A stretch of 64,000 nucleotides of DNA from Roseateles noduli (GCA_002205125.1 NIOE01000006.1:62001-126000); one strand, 5' to 3'; positions 46,315-58,580 are shown, counted from the first letter of the stretch. The notes: generated by a model not told the origin, from the sequence alone. Numbers and translations are program-made.

Positions 46315-46890
46315 TTATTTCTCGACGGTGGCCTTGTTGATCAAGACCGGGGTGTTGGGCAGGTTCTGGAACGCCGGGTTCTTCGGCGACGGCGCGGTCG
46401 GCACCGCGCGGATCTTGTCGACCACTTCCATGCCCTCGCTGACGTAGCCGAACACGGCGTAGCCGCGGCCGTCGGACGCGTAGCCCGGGTCCAGCGCCGC
46501 GTTGTCCACGGTGTTGATGAAGAACTGCGAGGTCGCCGAATTCGGATCGTTGGTGCGCGCCATCGCGATCGAGCCGCGGATGTTCATCAGGCCGTTGCCG
46601 GCTTCCAGCGGGATGGGCGGGCGTGTCGGTCTCTGCTTCAGGTCGGCGGTATAGCCGCCGGTCTGGATCATGAAGTCGCCGATGACGCGATGGAAGATCA
46701 CGCCGTTGTAGTGGCCGGCCTTCACGTAGGTCAGGAAGTTGGCGACCGTCTTGGGCGCCTTCTCGGCGTCCAGCTTGATCACGATGTCGCCGGCGGTGGT
46801 GTTCAGCCGGACCGTCTGGGCCTGGACGAACGAGGCCGCGAGGCCCAGCACGGTGGCGCCGGCGGCGAGCAGGAGTTTGGAGGTCCGCAT
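46315..46890 (-). CDS. ppiA: Peptidyl-prolyl cis-trans isomerase, periplasmic cyclophilin
   Basis: Same fold as the next gene but exported: the signal MRTSKLLLAAGATVLGLAAS is cleaved after VQA. 191 residues from ATG 46890. Signature segments include GVIFHRVIGDFMIQTGGYTA and GYAVFGYVSEGMEVVDKIRA. The upstream in-frame extension to 46965 is Pro/Arg-rich and would bury the signal, so it is excluded. Confidence 0.93.
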   Translation of the reverse strand: MRTSKLLLAAGATVLGLAASFVQAQTVRLNTTAGDIVIKLDAEKAPKTVANFLTYVKAGHYNGVIFHRVIGDFMIQTGGYTADLKQRPTRPPIPLEAGNGLMNIRGSIAMARTNDPNSATSQFFINTVDNAALDPGYASDGRGYAVFGYVSEGMEVVDKIRAVPTAPSPKNPAFQNLPNTPVLINKATVEK

Positions 46891-46995
46891 GGTCGGGGTG
46901 TCTGTGTGGGGAGCGTTGGGGGAGGGCGGGAGGCGATGAACGGAACGCGGTGGCAGGCGTTGCATGTCGGCGCACCGTCGGCGCGCCGCCCGCGA

Positions 46996-47529
46996 TCATC
47001 GCGCCTGGGAGCCCTTGGCGTTGTTGAACGCTGTGACGCGTTGCAACTTGACCTTCAGCGCGGTGTCGTCGCCGAGCGCCTGCTTGAGTGCACGTTCGTA
47101 GGACTGCTGGGCCAGTCGCATCAGCACGTCGCCCATGTTCTCCTGGGCCTGCGCGTGGTCGGGCTGCAGGTCCAGGGCGCGGGTCAAGGACTGGCGCGCG
47201 GCTTCATATTCACCGCGGGCGGCGTGGATGACGGCCAGGTTGTTGTACGGATCGGCGAGGTCGGGGAAGTCCTCGGTCAGGCCGGTGAAGAGGGTGCGGG
47301 CGCGTTCGAGCTGCTGCTGTTCGAGCAGCATCGTGCCCAGCGCGAAGCGCAGGCGCGGATCGTCCGGCGTGGCCATGAGGCCGGTCTCGGCGACCTGGAT
47401 CGCCTGGTCGCGTTTGCCGGCGGCCCACAGCGCCTGGGCGTCTTCGAGCGGCGCCGCGTGCGTCAGGGTCGCGCCGATCATCGCCAGGGCGACGCAGCAG
47501 TGGCGGATCAGGGTGGGAAGTCTTGGCAT
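46996..47529 (-). CDS. Exported tetratricopeptide-repeat protein
   Basis: 177 residues with an N-terminal signal ([20 protein letters not shown]). Three TPR units are visible: [40 protein letters not shown], and [20 protein letters not shown]. First gene of the minus-strand group TPR-ppiA-ppiB-lpxH-mtfA; divergent from cysS. A TATAGC box on the minus strand (rev. of 47542-47547) precedes it. Function not evident. Confidence 0.82.
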   Translation of the reverse strand: MPRLPTLIRHCCVALAMIGATLTHAAPLEDAQALWAAGKRDQAIQVAETGLMATPDDPRLRFALGTMLLEQQQLERARTLFTGLTEDFPDLADPYNNLAVIHAARGEYEAARQSLTRALDLQPDHAQAQENMGDVLMRLAQQSYERALKQALGDDTALKVKLQRVTAFNNAKGSQAR

Positions 47530-47542
47530 GGGGTCGGACCGC

Positions 47543-47548
47543 TATACT
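47543..47548. promoter_or_regulatory. Symmetric -10 box between TPR gene and cysS
   Basis: GCTATACTG reads as TATACT on the plus strand (toward cysS) and TATAGC on the minus strand (toward the TPR gene), so both divergent genes may share this box. No good -35 was found for either. Confidence 0.4.
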
Positions 47549-47696
47549 GCCGGGCATTCTAGAGCGAGCTTTCGTGTCTCGCTCACTGTCCATTCAGCGT
47601 CCACTCGCCTCCCGGCCGGCTCCCCCGGCCCACCCGCACCGCACCGTCGAATGCGCCGATACTCGCGACCCGTCGCCGGTGCGGCGCGAGTACCGT

Positions 47697-49093
<1,397 letters not shown>

Positions 49094-49094
<1 letters not shown>

Positions 49095-49747
49095 TGGCGC
49101 GTGTGGCGACCGCCGGGGTGACCCCGGACTATTGGGACGAGGCTTGCAGACATCTGGTCAAACGCGACCGGGTGATGAAGAAGCTGATCCCGCAATTCGG
49201 CGAGGCGCGGCTGCAGAGCCGCGGCGACGCGTTCACCACGCTGGCGCGTTCGATCGTCGGACAGCAGATTTCGGTGAAGGCGGCGCAGAGCGTGTGGGAC
49301 AAGTTCGCCGAGCTGACCTCGGGGCCGTCCAACCGCATCAAGCCGACCGAGGTGCTGAGCCTGGACAAGACCGCGCTGCGGGCCGTGGGCCTGTCGCTGC
49401 GCAAGGTCGAGTACCTCAGCGACCTGGCGCAGCATTTTGAAACCGGTCAGGTCCATGTGCGCCAATGGTCGCAGATGGAAGACGAAGCCATCATCGACGA
49501 GCTGGTCGCCATCCGCGGCATCGCCCGCTGGACGGCGGAGATGTTCCTGATCTTCCACCTGATGCGGCCCAACGTGCTGCCGCTGGATGACGCGGGACTG
49601 CTGAAAGGCATCAGCCAGCATTACTTCAGCGACGAGCCGGTGTCGCGCGCGGAGGCCCGAGAGCTGGGCGAGGGCTGGGCCCCGTATCGCTCGGTGGCCA
49701 CATGGTACATTTGGCGGAGCCTCGATCCGCTACCCGTGGATTACTGA
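49094..49747 (+). CDS. DNA-3-methyladenine glycosylase (AlkA-like, HhH-GPD)
   Basis: Base-excision repair enzyme removing alkylated purines; 217 residues. Helix-hairpin-helix [18 protein letters not shown] with catalytic Asp in [12 protein letters not shown], and the preceding [20 protein letters not shown] are the hallmarks. It lacks the iron-sulfur Cys set of Nth-type enzymes. Start overlaps the cysS stop (TGATG); accA follows by 2 bp, so all three are co-transcribed. Confidence 0.91.
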
Positions 49748-49749
49748 GA

Positions 49750-50721
<972 letters not shown>

Positions 50722-52235
50722 TCTGCGCTCCGACGCCGGCGTCGACGCCGGTGCTGCTACCGGTGACCAGCCCGGTGCTCAAGCCGGCTCCGACGAAGCC
50801 TCCCGCCGCGTGATTGCGGTCGCCACCAGTGGCGGCCGCGACTCGACGGCGCTCCTTCACGCCACCGCTGTTGCCGCCCGTCCGCTCGGGCTGCACGTGG
50901 TGGCGTTGCACATCCATCATGGACTGAGCGAGCACGCCGACGCGTGGCTGGCGCACTTGCAGGCGCAGGTCGAGGGCTGGGCGGCGGAAGGCTTGCCTGT
51001 CTCGCTCGTCTTTGAACGACTGGGCGGCGCGCCCGGACCCGGCGACAGCATCGAGGCCTGGGCCCGCGCCGGACGACACAAGGCCCTGCAACGCCTGACC
51101 CTCGCCGCCGGCGCCGACCTGCTGCTGCTGGCGCACCACCGGCGCGACCAGGCGGAGACCTTCCTGCTGCAGGCCCTGCGCGGCGCCGGCGTGGCCGGCC
51201 TGTCCGCCATGCCGCGCACGCAATGGCGCGACGGCGTGTGCTGGTCGCGTCCGTGGCTGGATCGTCGACGCGAGTCCATCGAGGCCTATGTCGCCGAACA
51301 TGGCTTGAGTTTCATCGACGACGACAGCAACGGCGACGCGCGTTTCGCGCGCAACCGGCTTCGCCTGGAGGCGTGGCCCGCGCTGACCGCGGAGGCTCCC
51401 GGCGCGGAGGCCGCGCTCGCGCAGGCCGCCGCGTGGGCGCAGGAGGCGACGGAACTCCAGCGCGAGATCGCCGAGGAAGACCTCGCCCGCTGGTCCGATG
51501 ACGACGGCCTGTCGCAGGCCATGCTCGAAGAACTCAGCGCGGCACGCGCTTCGAACGCGCTGCGTGCGTGGTTGAACCGCGCGACGGGACGGACCGCGCC
51601 CGCGACGCTGATCCGGCGCGTGATGGCGGAAGGACCTGCCGCGACCGTGGCGCGCTGGCCGCTGGGCGATACCGAACTGCATCTCTATCGCGGCCGGTTC
51701 TTCGTGCAGGCACCACCGCTGGTACGACGTGCCGCGCCATCGGAAGCGCTGCCTGCTTCGCTGCTGGGACTCGGCATTGCCACAGCGACCGCCGGCGCGG
51801 AGTCGACGCTCCGCATCGATCTCTCGCGACCCGGACGCCATCCGGTGGCCGCCTGGGGCGGCGCTTTCCATGTCGAACCCGTGACCACGGGGGGCGTTTC
51901 GCTTTCTGCGCTCAGCAATGTCGAGTTGCGCCCGCGCGAAGGCGGCGAGCAGTTCCAGGCCCACGCCAAAGGCATGGCGCGCGCGCTCCGCAAATGCTGG
52001 CAGACGGCCGGAATCCCCGCTGTCCAGAGGGAAGGGCCGCTGATCCACGTCGACGGACGGCTGCTGTTCGCGCCCGGTCTGGGCATCGACGCGCGTTGGA
52101 TTGCGCCGGCCGGTGAAGCACAAATGGCGCTGCGATGGGTGTCGGAGGCATGCGGATCCCGCATGGGCAGCGACGTTGCGGGCAAGGGTGCGTCTTAGAA
52201 TCGCCGATCCACCCGCAGCCCCCTCTGACATTCCC

Positions 52236-53507
52236 ATGGCATTGATCGTTCACAAGTATGGCGGCACCTCGATGGGGTCGACCGACCGCATCCGCAACGT
52301 GGCCAAGCGTGTCGCCAAATGGGCGCGGGCGGGTCACCAGATGGTGGTGGTCCCCTCGGCGATGAGCGGCGAGACCAACCGCCTGCTCGGCCTGGCCAAG
52401 GAGCTGTCGCCCGGCAGCTCGTCGCCGTCGCTGATGCGCGAGCTCGACATGATCGCCTCCACCGGCGAGCAGGTCTCCGTCGGCCTGCTGGCGATCGCGC
52501 TGCAGGCCGAGGGCATGGACGCCGTCAGCTACACCGGCTGGCAGGTCGGCGTGTCGACCGACAACTCGTACACCAAGGCCCGCATCGAGAGCATCGACGA
52601 TGCGAAGGTCAAGGCCGACCTCGACGCCGGCCGCGTGGTCGTCATCACCGGCTTCCAGGGCGTGGACGAGGACCGCAACATCACCACGCTGGGACGCGGC
52701 GGTTCGGACACCTCGGCGGTGGCGATCGCCGCGGCGATCAAGGCCGACGAATGCCTGATCTACACCGACGTCGACGGCGTCTACACGACCGATCCGCGCG
52801 TCGTGCCCGAGGCGCGCCGCATGAGCACCATCAGCTTCGAGGAGATGCTGGAGATGGCCTCGCTCGGCTCCAAGGTGCTGCAGATCCGCTCGGTGGAATT
52901 CGCGGGCAAGTACCGCGTCCCGATGCGCGTGCTGAGCAGCTTCACGCCCTGGGACATCGACATCGACGAAGAAGCCAAGTCCGGCACCCTGATCACTTTT
53001 GAAGAGGACGAACAAATGGAACAAGCCGTCGTCTCCGGCATTGCCTTCAACCGCGACGAGGCCAAGGTGACGCTGCTCGGCGTGCCGGACAAGCCGGGCA
53101 TCGCGTTCCAGATCCTGGGACCGGTGGCGGACGCCAACATCGATGTCGACGTGATCATCCAGAACGTGTCGCAGGACGGGAAGACCGACTTCTCGTTCAC
53201 GGTGCACCGCAACGACTACCAGCGCGCGATGGAGCTGCTGGAGAAGGTCGTGGGACCGGCGGTGCAGGCCGCCAAGGTGAGCGGCGATCAGCGCATCTGC
53301 AAGGTGTCCATCGTGGGCATCGGCATGCGCTCGCACGTGGGCGTGGCGTCGAAGATGTTCCGCTCGCTGTCGGAAGAGGGCATCAACATCCAGATGATCA
53401 CGACCAGCGAGATCAAGACCTCCGTCGTCATCGACGAGAAGTACATGGAGCTGGCGGTGCGCGCGCTGCATCGCGCGTTCGATCTGGACCAGGACATCGA
53501 GGCCTGA
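52236..53507 (+). CDS. lysC: Aspartate kinase
   Basis: First enzyme of the aspartate family (Lys, Thr, Met, diaminopimelate); 423 residues. Kinase domain [20 protein letters not shown], substrate region [14 protein letters not shown]; two C-terminal ACT domains ([36 protein letters not shown]) imply allosteric control by lysine and threonine. No clear Shine-Dalgarno; 37 bp after tilS. Confidence 0.95.
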   Translation: MALIVHKYGGTSMGSTDRIRNVAKRVAKWARAGHQMVVVPSAMSGETNRLLGLAKELSPGSSSPSLMRELDMIASTGEQVSVGLLAIALQAEGMDAVSYTGWQVGVSTDNSYTKARIESIDDAKVKADLDAGRVVVITGFQGVDEDRNITTLGRGGSDTSAVAIAAAIKADECLIYTDVDGVYTTDPRVVPEARRMSTISFEEMLEMASLGSKVLQIRSVEFAGKYRVPMRVLSSFTPWDIDIDEEAKSGTLITFEEDEQMEQAVVSGIAFNRDEAKVTLLGVPDKPGIAFQILGPVADANIDVDVIIQNVSQDGKTDFSFTVHRNDYQRAMELLEKVVGPAVQAAKVSGDQRICKVSIVGIGMRSHVGVASKMFRSLSEEGINIQMITTSEIKTSVVIDEKYMELAVRALHRAFDLDQDIEA

Positions 53508-53591
53508 GCTTCGGAGAGCAATCCGGAGCGCGACTGTCGCGCGGCGGGAGATCGAATCGACCCGAGTTTTGGTCGAGGGGTCAAAAAGCCA

Positions 53592-53600
53592 TGCTATAGT
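53592..53600 (+). promoter_or_regulatory. Extended -10 promoter of tRNA-Ser
   Basis: TGCTATAGT combines a TG extension with TATAGT, 16 bases before the tRNA, the expected spacing for a tRNA promoter. A matching -35 is not clear. Confidence 0.6.
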
Positions 53601-53616
53601 CGCTGCTTCTCCGGTT

Positions 53617-53709
53617 GGAGACGTGACCGAGTGGCCGAAGGTGCTCCCCTGCTAAGGGAGTATGTGGGCAAAACCTGCATCGAGGGTTCGAATCCCTCCG
53701 TCTCCGCCA
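53617..53709 (+). tRNA. tRNA-Ser (anticodon GCT)
   Basis: 93-nt class II tRNA with encoded CCA. Acceptor GGAGACG pairs with CGTCTCC; D-arm GACCGAGTGGCCGAAGG; anticodon stem CTCCC/GGGAG with loop CTGCTAA, anticodon GCT at 53651-53653; long variable arm (TATGTGGGCAAAACCTGCAT); T arm GAGGGTTCGAATCCCTC. Reads AGC/AGU serine codons. Confidence 0.97.
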
Positions 53710-53720
53710 ACCAGATGTGA

Positions 53721-53751
53721 AACCCCCGCAGCGCAAGTTGCGGGGGTTTTT
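53721..53751 (+). terminator. Rho-independent terminator of tRNA-Ser
   Basis: AACCCCCGCA pairs with TGCGGGGGTT and is followed by TTT, 11 bp after the CCA end. Confidence 0.9.
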
Positions 53752-53843
53752 GCATTCTGGAGTAGCTGACTGCATTCCAGACTACTGCAGTGGGTCAGGA
53801 AAACTTTCAGTGGGTGCTTGGCGATGTGTCCTAAAGTCATCGC

Positions 53844-54494
53844 ATGTACACGCCCAAGCATTTCGATCTGCCGGACCTGTCGCATGCCCGGCTGATGATC
53901 CAGGAGCATCCGCTGGCCACGCTGATGCTGATCGATCCGACGCATGGCCTGTCGGCGACGCCGGTGCCGATGATCTGGGGCGCGCCGACCGATGCAGCCG
54001 ATTCGGCTGGCGGCTCGGGCTGGTGGCTCGAAGGCCACCTGGCGCGCGCGAACCCGCATGTGGCCGCGTTGAAGTCGGAGGAACTGGGCGAGGTGCTCGT
54101 GCAGTTCAACGGTCCGGGCGCCTACATCTCGCCGAGCCACTACGACACGCCGCTGTCGGTGCCAACGTGGAATTACCTGACCCTCCAGGTCCATGGCCGC
54201 GTTCAGATCATCGACGAAGAGCACTCGAAGGACGCGCTGCTCAAGCGCCTGATCGCGACGCAGGAACCCGACTACGCCGCGACGTGGCGTGGCTTGCCGG
54301 AAGACTTCCAACGCAAGATGCTGGGCGCGATCGTCGGCTTCCGCGTGCCGGTCGACCGCTGGACGATGAAGGCCAAGATCAGCCAGAACCGCAGCGCCGC
54401 GGAGCGCGAGCGCATCCTCGCGCACCAGGAACATCACGGCTCGCTGGAGGAGCAGATCCTCGCGAGGTGGGTGCGCGAACTCGCGCCGCGCTGA
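53844..54494 (+). CDS. FMN-binding negative regulator, PaiB-like
   Basis: 216-residue PaiB family protein, a split-barrel flavin-binding fold first described as a sporulation and protease regulator in Bacillus. MYTPKHFDLPDLSHARLMIQ at the start, WLEGHLARANPH, FNGPGAYISPSHYD, and VPTWNYLTLQVHGRVQIID are family features; KAKISQNRSAAERE near the end is typical. Role in this organism not known. Confidence 0.9.
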   Translation: MYTPKHFDLPDLSHARLMIQEHPLATLMLIDPTHGLSATPVPMIWGAPTDAADSAGGSGWWLEGHLARANPHVAALKSEELGEVLVQFNGPGAYISPSHYDTPLSVPTWNYLTLQVHGRVQIIDEEHSKDALLKRLIATQEPDYAATWRGLPEDFQRKMLGAIVGFRVPVDRWTMKAKISQNRSAAERERILAHQEHHGSLEEQILARWVRELAPR

Positions 54495-54646
54495 GCGAGG
54501 GATCGCTCACAGGGTCAGGTCTTGCCTGATCGCGCCCCATCTGCCATCTAGGACTTCCCCGAACACGCCCAGCAAGTTTGGGTCAGTGATCTTCGAGACG
54601 CGTCCTCCTAACGTTGCGCTCTGCAACAACGCAAGGAGATGGCGAC

Positions 54647-54913
54647 GTGACAGAGGAAGAAAACAAGCATTGGGCGCGGCGAGAGGCTTGGAGATTTCTC
54701 GTGCGCTGTGCCGGGAACTTCTTCGTCGTGTTCATGCTGAAGCTCGCAGGGTTCGGTGAAAGGATTCCGAACTATGTGGTCACGATGGGCTCGGTCCTTT
54801 GTGTCGTTCCGCTCCTGGACTTGTTGTATCGCGTATGGCGGCATTGCCGTCATGAGGCTCATCGGCTGTCTGGCCCGAAGGGCGATCAAACCAATGGAGA
54901 AACTGATGCTTGA
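54647..54913 (+). CDS. Small two-helix membrane protein, candidate bacteriocin immunity protein
   Basis: 88 residues from a GTG start with AAGGAG eight bases before it. Two hydrophobic segments (FLVRCAGNFFVVFMLKLAG; YVVTMGSVLCVVPLLDLLYR) separated by a short loop, with charged N- and C-ends (EEENKHWARREAW; HCRHEAHRLSG). No family recognised. It overlaps the bacteriocin-like gene by eight bases, the tight coupling seen for toxin-immunity pairs. Base composition is more A/T than the flanks, hinting at transfer. Alternative: a processing or export helper. Confidence 0.62.
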   Translation: MTEEENKHWARREAWRFLVRCAGNFFVVFMLKLAGFGERIPNYVVTMGSVLCVVPLLDLLYRVWRHCRHEAHRLSGPKGDQTNGETDA

Positions 54914-55181
54914 AGTTCTGACTGAAGAAGAGATTGACCTCGTGTCCGGTGGCATGGGCAATGGCGGTGGCGGCCCGATGAAGGTCTCTCAGCTGGACAA
55001 GGGATCCGGTCACAGTTCATGTACCGACGGCGTTTTCAGCGGAATGGTGGGAGGCTTGGTTGCCGGTCTTTCGATGGCAAACCCGCTCATTTTTGCGGGG
55101 ACGTTCGGGGGGCTCACGCTGGCTGGGGCGGTGGGAGGTGGCTGCTTCCGCAACCCTCCACCAAAGACCATGCAGGAGTGA
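54906..55181 (+). CDS. Bacteriocin-like peptide with double-glycine leader
   Basis: 91 residues from ATG 54906, with GGAG six bases upstream; ATG 54894 would add four residues. The leader MLEVLTEEEIDLVSGG fits the double-Gly consensus (Leu -12, Glu -8, Ile -7, Val -4, Gly-Gly), cut by C39-peptidase ABC exporters. The 75-residue core has Cys at positions 23 and 64, possibly a disulfide. It also has a Gly-zipper membrane stretch (GMVGGLVAGLSMANPLIFAG and GTFGGLTLAGAVGGG), as in microcin V and two-peptide bacteriocins. No exporter gene is in the window. A leader-bearing signalling or enzyme-modified peptide is possible. Confidence 0.75.
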   Translation: MLEVLTEEEIDLVSGGMGNGGGGPMKVSQLDKGSGHSSCTDGVFSGMVGGLVAGLSMANPLIFAGTFGGLTLAGAVGGGCFRNPPPKTMQE

Positions 55182-55227
55182 TCCACCGCTCCTGATCTGA
55201 CGTCAATCGACGTCGACCAAAAGGACG

Positions 55228-55256
55228 AAGGCCCGCTGCAAGCGGGCCTTCTCTTT
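55228..55256. terminator. Terminator after bacteriocin-like gene, bidirectional
   Basis: AAGGCCCGC pairs with GCGGGCCTT around TGCAA, followed by CTCTTT. It lies between the convergent bacteriocin-like gene and etfQO. Confidence 0.8.
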
Positions 55257-55289
55257 GTGGGGCGAGGGCGGCGTTGCAGCCGCCGCTGA

Positions 55290-56972
55290 TCACATGCTCA
55301 CGTAGTTCGGACCGCCGCCGCCTTCCGGCGTGACCCAGACGATGTTCTGCGTCGGGTCCTTGATGTCGCAGGTCTTGCAGTGCACGCAGTTCTGCGCGTT
55401 GATCTGCAGCCGCTGCGATCCCGCATCGCCGACGAACTCGTAGACGCCGGCCGGGCAGTAGCGGGCCTCGGGACCCGCGTACTTCGCCAGATTGACCTGC
55501 ACCGGCACGCCGTCGTTCTTCAGCGTCAGGTGGGCCGGCTGGTTCTCCTCATGGTTCGTGTTGGACACGAACACCGACGAGAGCCGGTCGAAGGTCAGCT
55601 TGCCGTCGGGCTTCGGATACTCGATCTTGGGCATCTCCGACGCGGGGCGCAGGAAGACGTGATCGGGCTTGTCGCGGTGCAGCGTCCACGGCGGCGTCTT
55701 GATGCCGAGCTTGGGCAGCAGCCACTGCTCGATGCCGGTCATCAGCGAGCCGACGATCGTGCCCTTCTTGAACCAGGCCTTGAAGTTGCGCGATTGATCC
55801 AGCTCCTCGCGCAGCCAGCTCTTCTCGAAGGCCGCCGGGTAGGCGCTCAGCTCGTCGTGCGAGCGGCCCGCGGCCAGCGCCTCGGCGATCGCGTCGGCGC
55901 ACATCATCCCGGACTTGATCGCGGCATGGCTGCCCTTGATGCGCGCGGCGTTCAGGTAGCCGGCGTCGTCGCCGACCAGCGCGCCGCCCGGGAAGACCTG
56001 CTTGGGCAGGCTCAGCAGCCCGCCGGCGGTGATCGCGCGCGCGCCGTAGCCCAGGCGCTTGCCGCCCTCGATGTGCTTGCGGATCGAGGGATGCGTCTTC
56101 CAGCGCTGCATCTCCTCGAACGGCGACATCCACGGGTTCTGGTAGTCCAGGCCGACCACGAAGCCCAGCGTCACCTTGTTGCCTTCCAGGTGGTACAGGA
56201 AGCCGCCGCCGTAGGTCGCGTTGTCCAGCGGCCAGCCGGCGGTGTGCACCACCAGGCCGGGCTTGGCCTTGTCGGCCGGCACTTCCCACAGCTCCTTGAT
56301 GCCGATGCCGTAGGTCTGCGGATCCTTGCCCGCGTCCAGCTGGAACTTCGCGATCAGCTGCTTGCCCAGGTGGCCGCGCGCGCCTTCCGCGAAGATCGTG
56401 TACTTGCCGTGCAGCTCCATGCCGAGCTGGAAGCCCTCATGCGGCTCGCCGTCCTTGCCCACGCCTACGTTGCCGGTGGCGACGCCCTTCACGCGGCCCT
56501 GCTCGTCGTAGACGATCTCGGCGGCGGCGAAGCCGGCGAAGATCTCCACGCCCAGCGCCTCCGCCTGCTGCGCCAGCCACTTCGTGACGTTGCCCAGCGA
56601 GATGACGTAGTTGCCGTGGTTGTGGAAGCAGCGCGGGATCAGCGCCTGCGGCGTGTCGGTCTGGCCGGACTCGCTCAGGAACAGCACCTGATCCGCGGTC
56701 ACGGCCTGGCTCAACGGCGCGCCGAGTTCCTTCCAGTTCGGGAACAGCTCCGTGATCGCGCGCGGATCCATGACCGCGCCGGACAGGATGTGCGCGCCGG
56801 CCTCCGAGCCCTTCTCGAGCACCACCACCGAGATCTCCTGGCCCTTCTCCGCGGCGATCTGCTTGAGGCGGATCGCGGTCGACAGCCCGGCGGGACCGCC
56901 GCCGACGACGACCACGTCGTAGTCCATGCTGTCGCGCGGACCGTACTGGGCGATGAGTTCTTCGGAGGTCAT
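55290..56972 (-). CDS. Electron transfer flavoprotein-ubiquinone oxidoreductase
   Basis: Passes electrons from ETF, loaded by acyl-CoA dehydrogenases, to ubiquinone at the inner membrane; 560 residues. FAD motif VVVGGGPAGLSTAIRLK near the N-terminus; GDDAGYLNAARIKGSHAAIK; the [4Fe-4S] site CVHCKTCDIKDPTQNI near the C-terminus with CPAGVYEF before it. AAGG lies six bases upstream of ATG 56972, although ATG 56978 is in frame too. Links fatty and amino acid catabolism to respiration. Confidence 0.95.
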   Translation of the reverse strand: MTSEELIAQYGPRDSMDYDVVVVGGGPAGLSTAIRLKQIAAEKGQEISVVVLEKGSEAGAHILSGAVMDPRAITELFPNWKELGAPLSQAVTADQVLFLSESGQTDTPQALIPRCFHNHGNYVISLGNVTKWLAQQAEALGVEIFAGFAAAEIVYDEQGRVKGVATGNVGVGKDGEPHEGFQLGMELHGKYTIFAEGARGHLGKQLIAKFQLDAGKDPQTYGIGIKELWEVPADKAKPGLVVHTAGWPLDNATYGGGFLYHLEGNKVTLGFVVGLDYQNPWMSPFEEMQRWKTHPSIRKHIEGGKRLGYGARAITAGGLLSLPKQVFPGGALVGDDAGYLNAARIKGSHAAIKSGMMCADAIAEALAAGRSHDELSAYPAAFEKSWLREELDQSRNFKAWFKKGTIVGSLMTGIEQWLLPKLGIKTPPWTLHRDKPDHVFLRPASEMPKIEYPKPDGKLTFDRLSSVFVSNTNHEENQPAHLTLKNDGVPVQVNLAKYAGPEARYCPAGVYEFVGDAGSQRLQINAQNCVHCKTCDIKDPTQNIVWVTPEGGGGPNYVSM

Positions 56973-57100
56973 GGTCATCCTTGCTCGTTCTAGTCGGAGT
57001 CCTGGCCGTGCACCGGCGAGGCGGCGGGGCCGGCTCGCTGTCTGGCTGGGGCGGTTTGCGGCGCATTCTAGCCGCGTGATCGGAAAAAAGAACGGTCGTG

Positions 57101-57115
57101 CTATTTATGAAATAG
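57101..57115. promoter_or_regulatory. AT-rich palindrome in etfQO/osmC divergent region
   Basis: CTATTT-ATG-AAATAG, an AT-rich dyad in very GC-rich surroundings, between the divergent etfQO and OsmC starts. It could be an operator or a -10 region for either gene; no matching -35 was found. Confidence 0.4.
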
Positions 57116-57250
57116 AGAGGCCGGTCGACTGCCTGCCGCGGTCTCCCCGCCGATCGCGCGATGTCCGTCCCGCGTGACCCGAAAGGGAGTGCCCCGTCAC
57201 AGGCACGCGCCGTACCATGGGCCGCCATTCAATCCCGCCACGGAGCCTCC

Positions 57251-57652
57251 ATGAGCATTCACGTTCAACGCGACAAGACCGGGCCGATGCGCCAGACGGT
57301 GAGCATCCGCAACCATGTGCTGACCGCCGACCAGTCGGTCGAGGGCGGCGGCGAGGACGCAGGTCCCGACGCGCACGAGCTCTACGACGCCGCGCTGGCG
57401 TCGTGCAAGGCGCTGACGGTGCTCTGGTACGCGCGTCGCAAGGGCATGGCGCTGGAGGACGTCCTGGTGGACGTGGAGCGCGACGGCTCGCAGGAGCGCC
57501 AGGGGCTCTACAAGCTGAAGGCCTCGCTGACCTTCGTCGGCACGCTGAGCGACGAGGAACGCCAGCAGCTGCTGGCGGTGGCGGACAAGTGCCCGGTGCA
57601 CAAGCTGATGACGCAGGTGAAGACGGAGATCGAGACGGTGATGGCCGGGTGA
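57251..57652 (+). CDS. OsmC/Ohr family peroxide-reducing protein
   Basis: 133 residues from ATG 57251, where the sequence MSIHVQRDKTGPMRQTV begins. The two redox Cys are in ALASCKALTVLWYARRKGM and VADKCPVHKLM, matching OsmC-type thiol peroxidases acting on organic hydroperoxides. Divergent from etfQO. Confidence 0.9.
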   Translation: MSIHVQRDKTGPMRQTVSIRNHVLTADQSVEGGGEDAGPDAHELYDAALASCKALTVLWYARRKGMALEDVLVDVERDGSQERQGLYKLKASLTFVGTLSDEERQQLLAVADKCPVHKLMTQVKTEIETVMAG

Positions 57653-57781
57653 TCGGCGGTTGAAGCCGGCTGACGTCGGCTGATCTCCGGCTGACGTCGG
57701 CGTCATCGCGGGGCGGGTCTTGCGTGCTATCGTGACCGGCACCTGTCCGGTCACACGAGAAGTTTTGCGAGAGACCTTGCC

Positions 57782-58564
57782 ATGAGCTACAGCATCGATC
57801 TGGAGGGCCGTGTGGCCCTCGTCACGGGCGCGTCCAGCGGATTGGGCGCGCAGTTCGCCAGGACCTTGGCGAAGTCGGGCGCCTGCGTGGTGCTGGCGGC
57901 CAGACGCGTGGACCGCCTGAAGGACCTGCGCGCGGAGATCGAGGCCGGCGGCGGCGACGCGCACGTGGTGCAGATGGACGTCACCGACCTGGAGAGCATC
58001 GCCGCGGCGGTGGCGCGGGCGGAGACGGAAGTCGGCACGCTGGACATCCTGATCAACAACTCCGGCGTCAGCACGACGCAGCGTCTGGTGGACGTGTCGC
58101 CGGAGGATTTCGACTACGTGATGGACACGAACGTGCGCGGCGCGTTCTTCGTCGCGCAGGAAGTGGGCAAGCGCATGCTGGCGCGGGCGCGCGGCGCGGC
58201 GCCGGGCACGTACACGGGCGGCCGCATCGTCAACATCGCGTCGATGGCGGGGCTGCGGGTGCTGTCGCAGATCGGCGTCTATGCGATGAGCAAGGCGGCG
58301 GTCATCCACATGACCAAGGCGATGGCGCTGGAGTGGGGCAAGTTCGACATCAACGTCAACGCGATCTGCCCGGGCTACATCGACACGGAGATCAACCACC
58401 ATCATTGGCAGACCGATCAGGGCCGCAAATTGGTGGAGCTGCTGCCGCGCAAGCGCGTGGGCACGCCGCAGGACCTGGACACGACCTTGCTGATGCTGTG
58501 CGCGAAGGAAAGCCGCTTCATCAACGGCGCGATCATCCAGGCGGACGACGGATTCGGAGTTTGA
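57782..58564 (+). CDS. Short-chain dehydrogenase/reductase (3-oxoacyl-ACP reductase-like)
   Basis: 260-residue NAD(P)-dependent SDR. TGASSGLG (residues 17-24), INNSG, the catalytic Ser region VNIASMAGL and YAMSKAAV (YxxxK), and the closing NGAIIQADDGFGV. A direct repeat of CCGGCTGACGTCGGC lies in the 129-bp upstream gap. Substrate not deducible. yceH follows in 16 bp and is probably co-transcribed. Confidence 0.88.
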   Translation: MSYSIDLEGRVALVTGASSGLGAQFARTLAKSGACVVLAARRVDRLKDLRAEIEAGGGDAHVVQMDVTDLESIAAAVARAETEVGTLDILINNSGVSTTQRLVDVSPEDFDYVMDTNVRGAFFVAQEVGKRMLARARGAAPGTYTGGRIVNIASMAGLRVLSQIGVYAMSKAAVIHMTKAMALEWGKFDINVNAICPGYIDTEINHHHWQTDQGRKLVELLPRKRVGTPQDLDTTLLMLCAKESRFINGAIIQADDGFGV

Positions 58565-58580
58565 GGAAAGAAGCGAGCCG

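Noticed and set aside
57666-57701. Direct repeat of CCGGCTGACGTCGGC as an operator
   Set aside because: Two imperfectly spaced copies in a degenerate GC-rich stretch; likely simple local duplication, no dyad symmetry.
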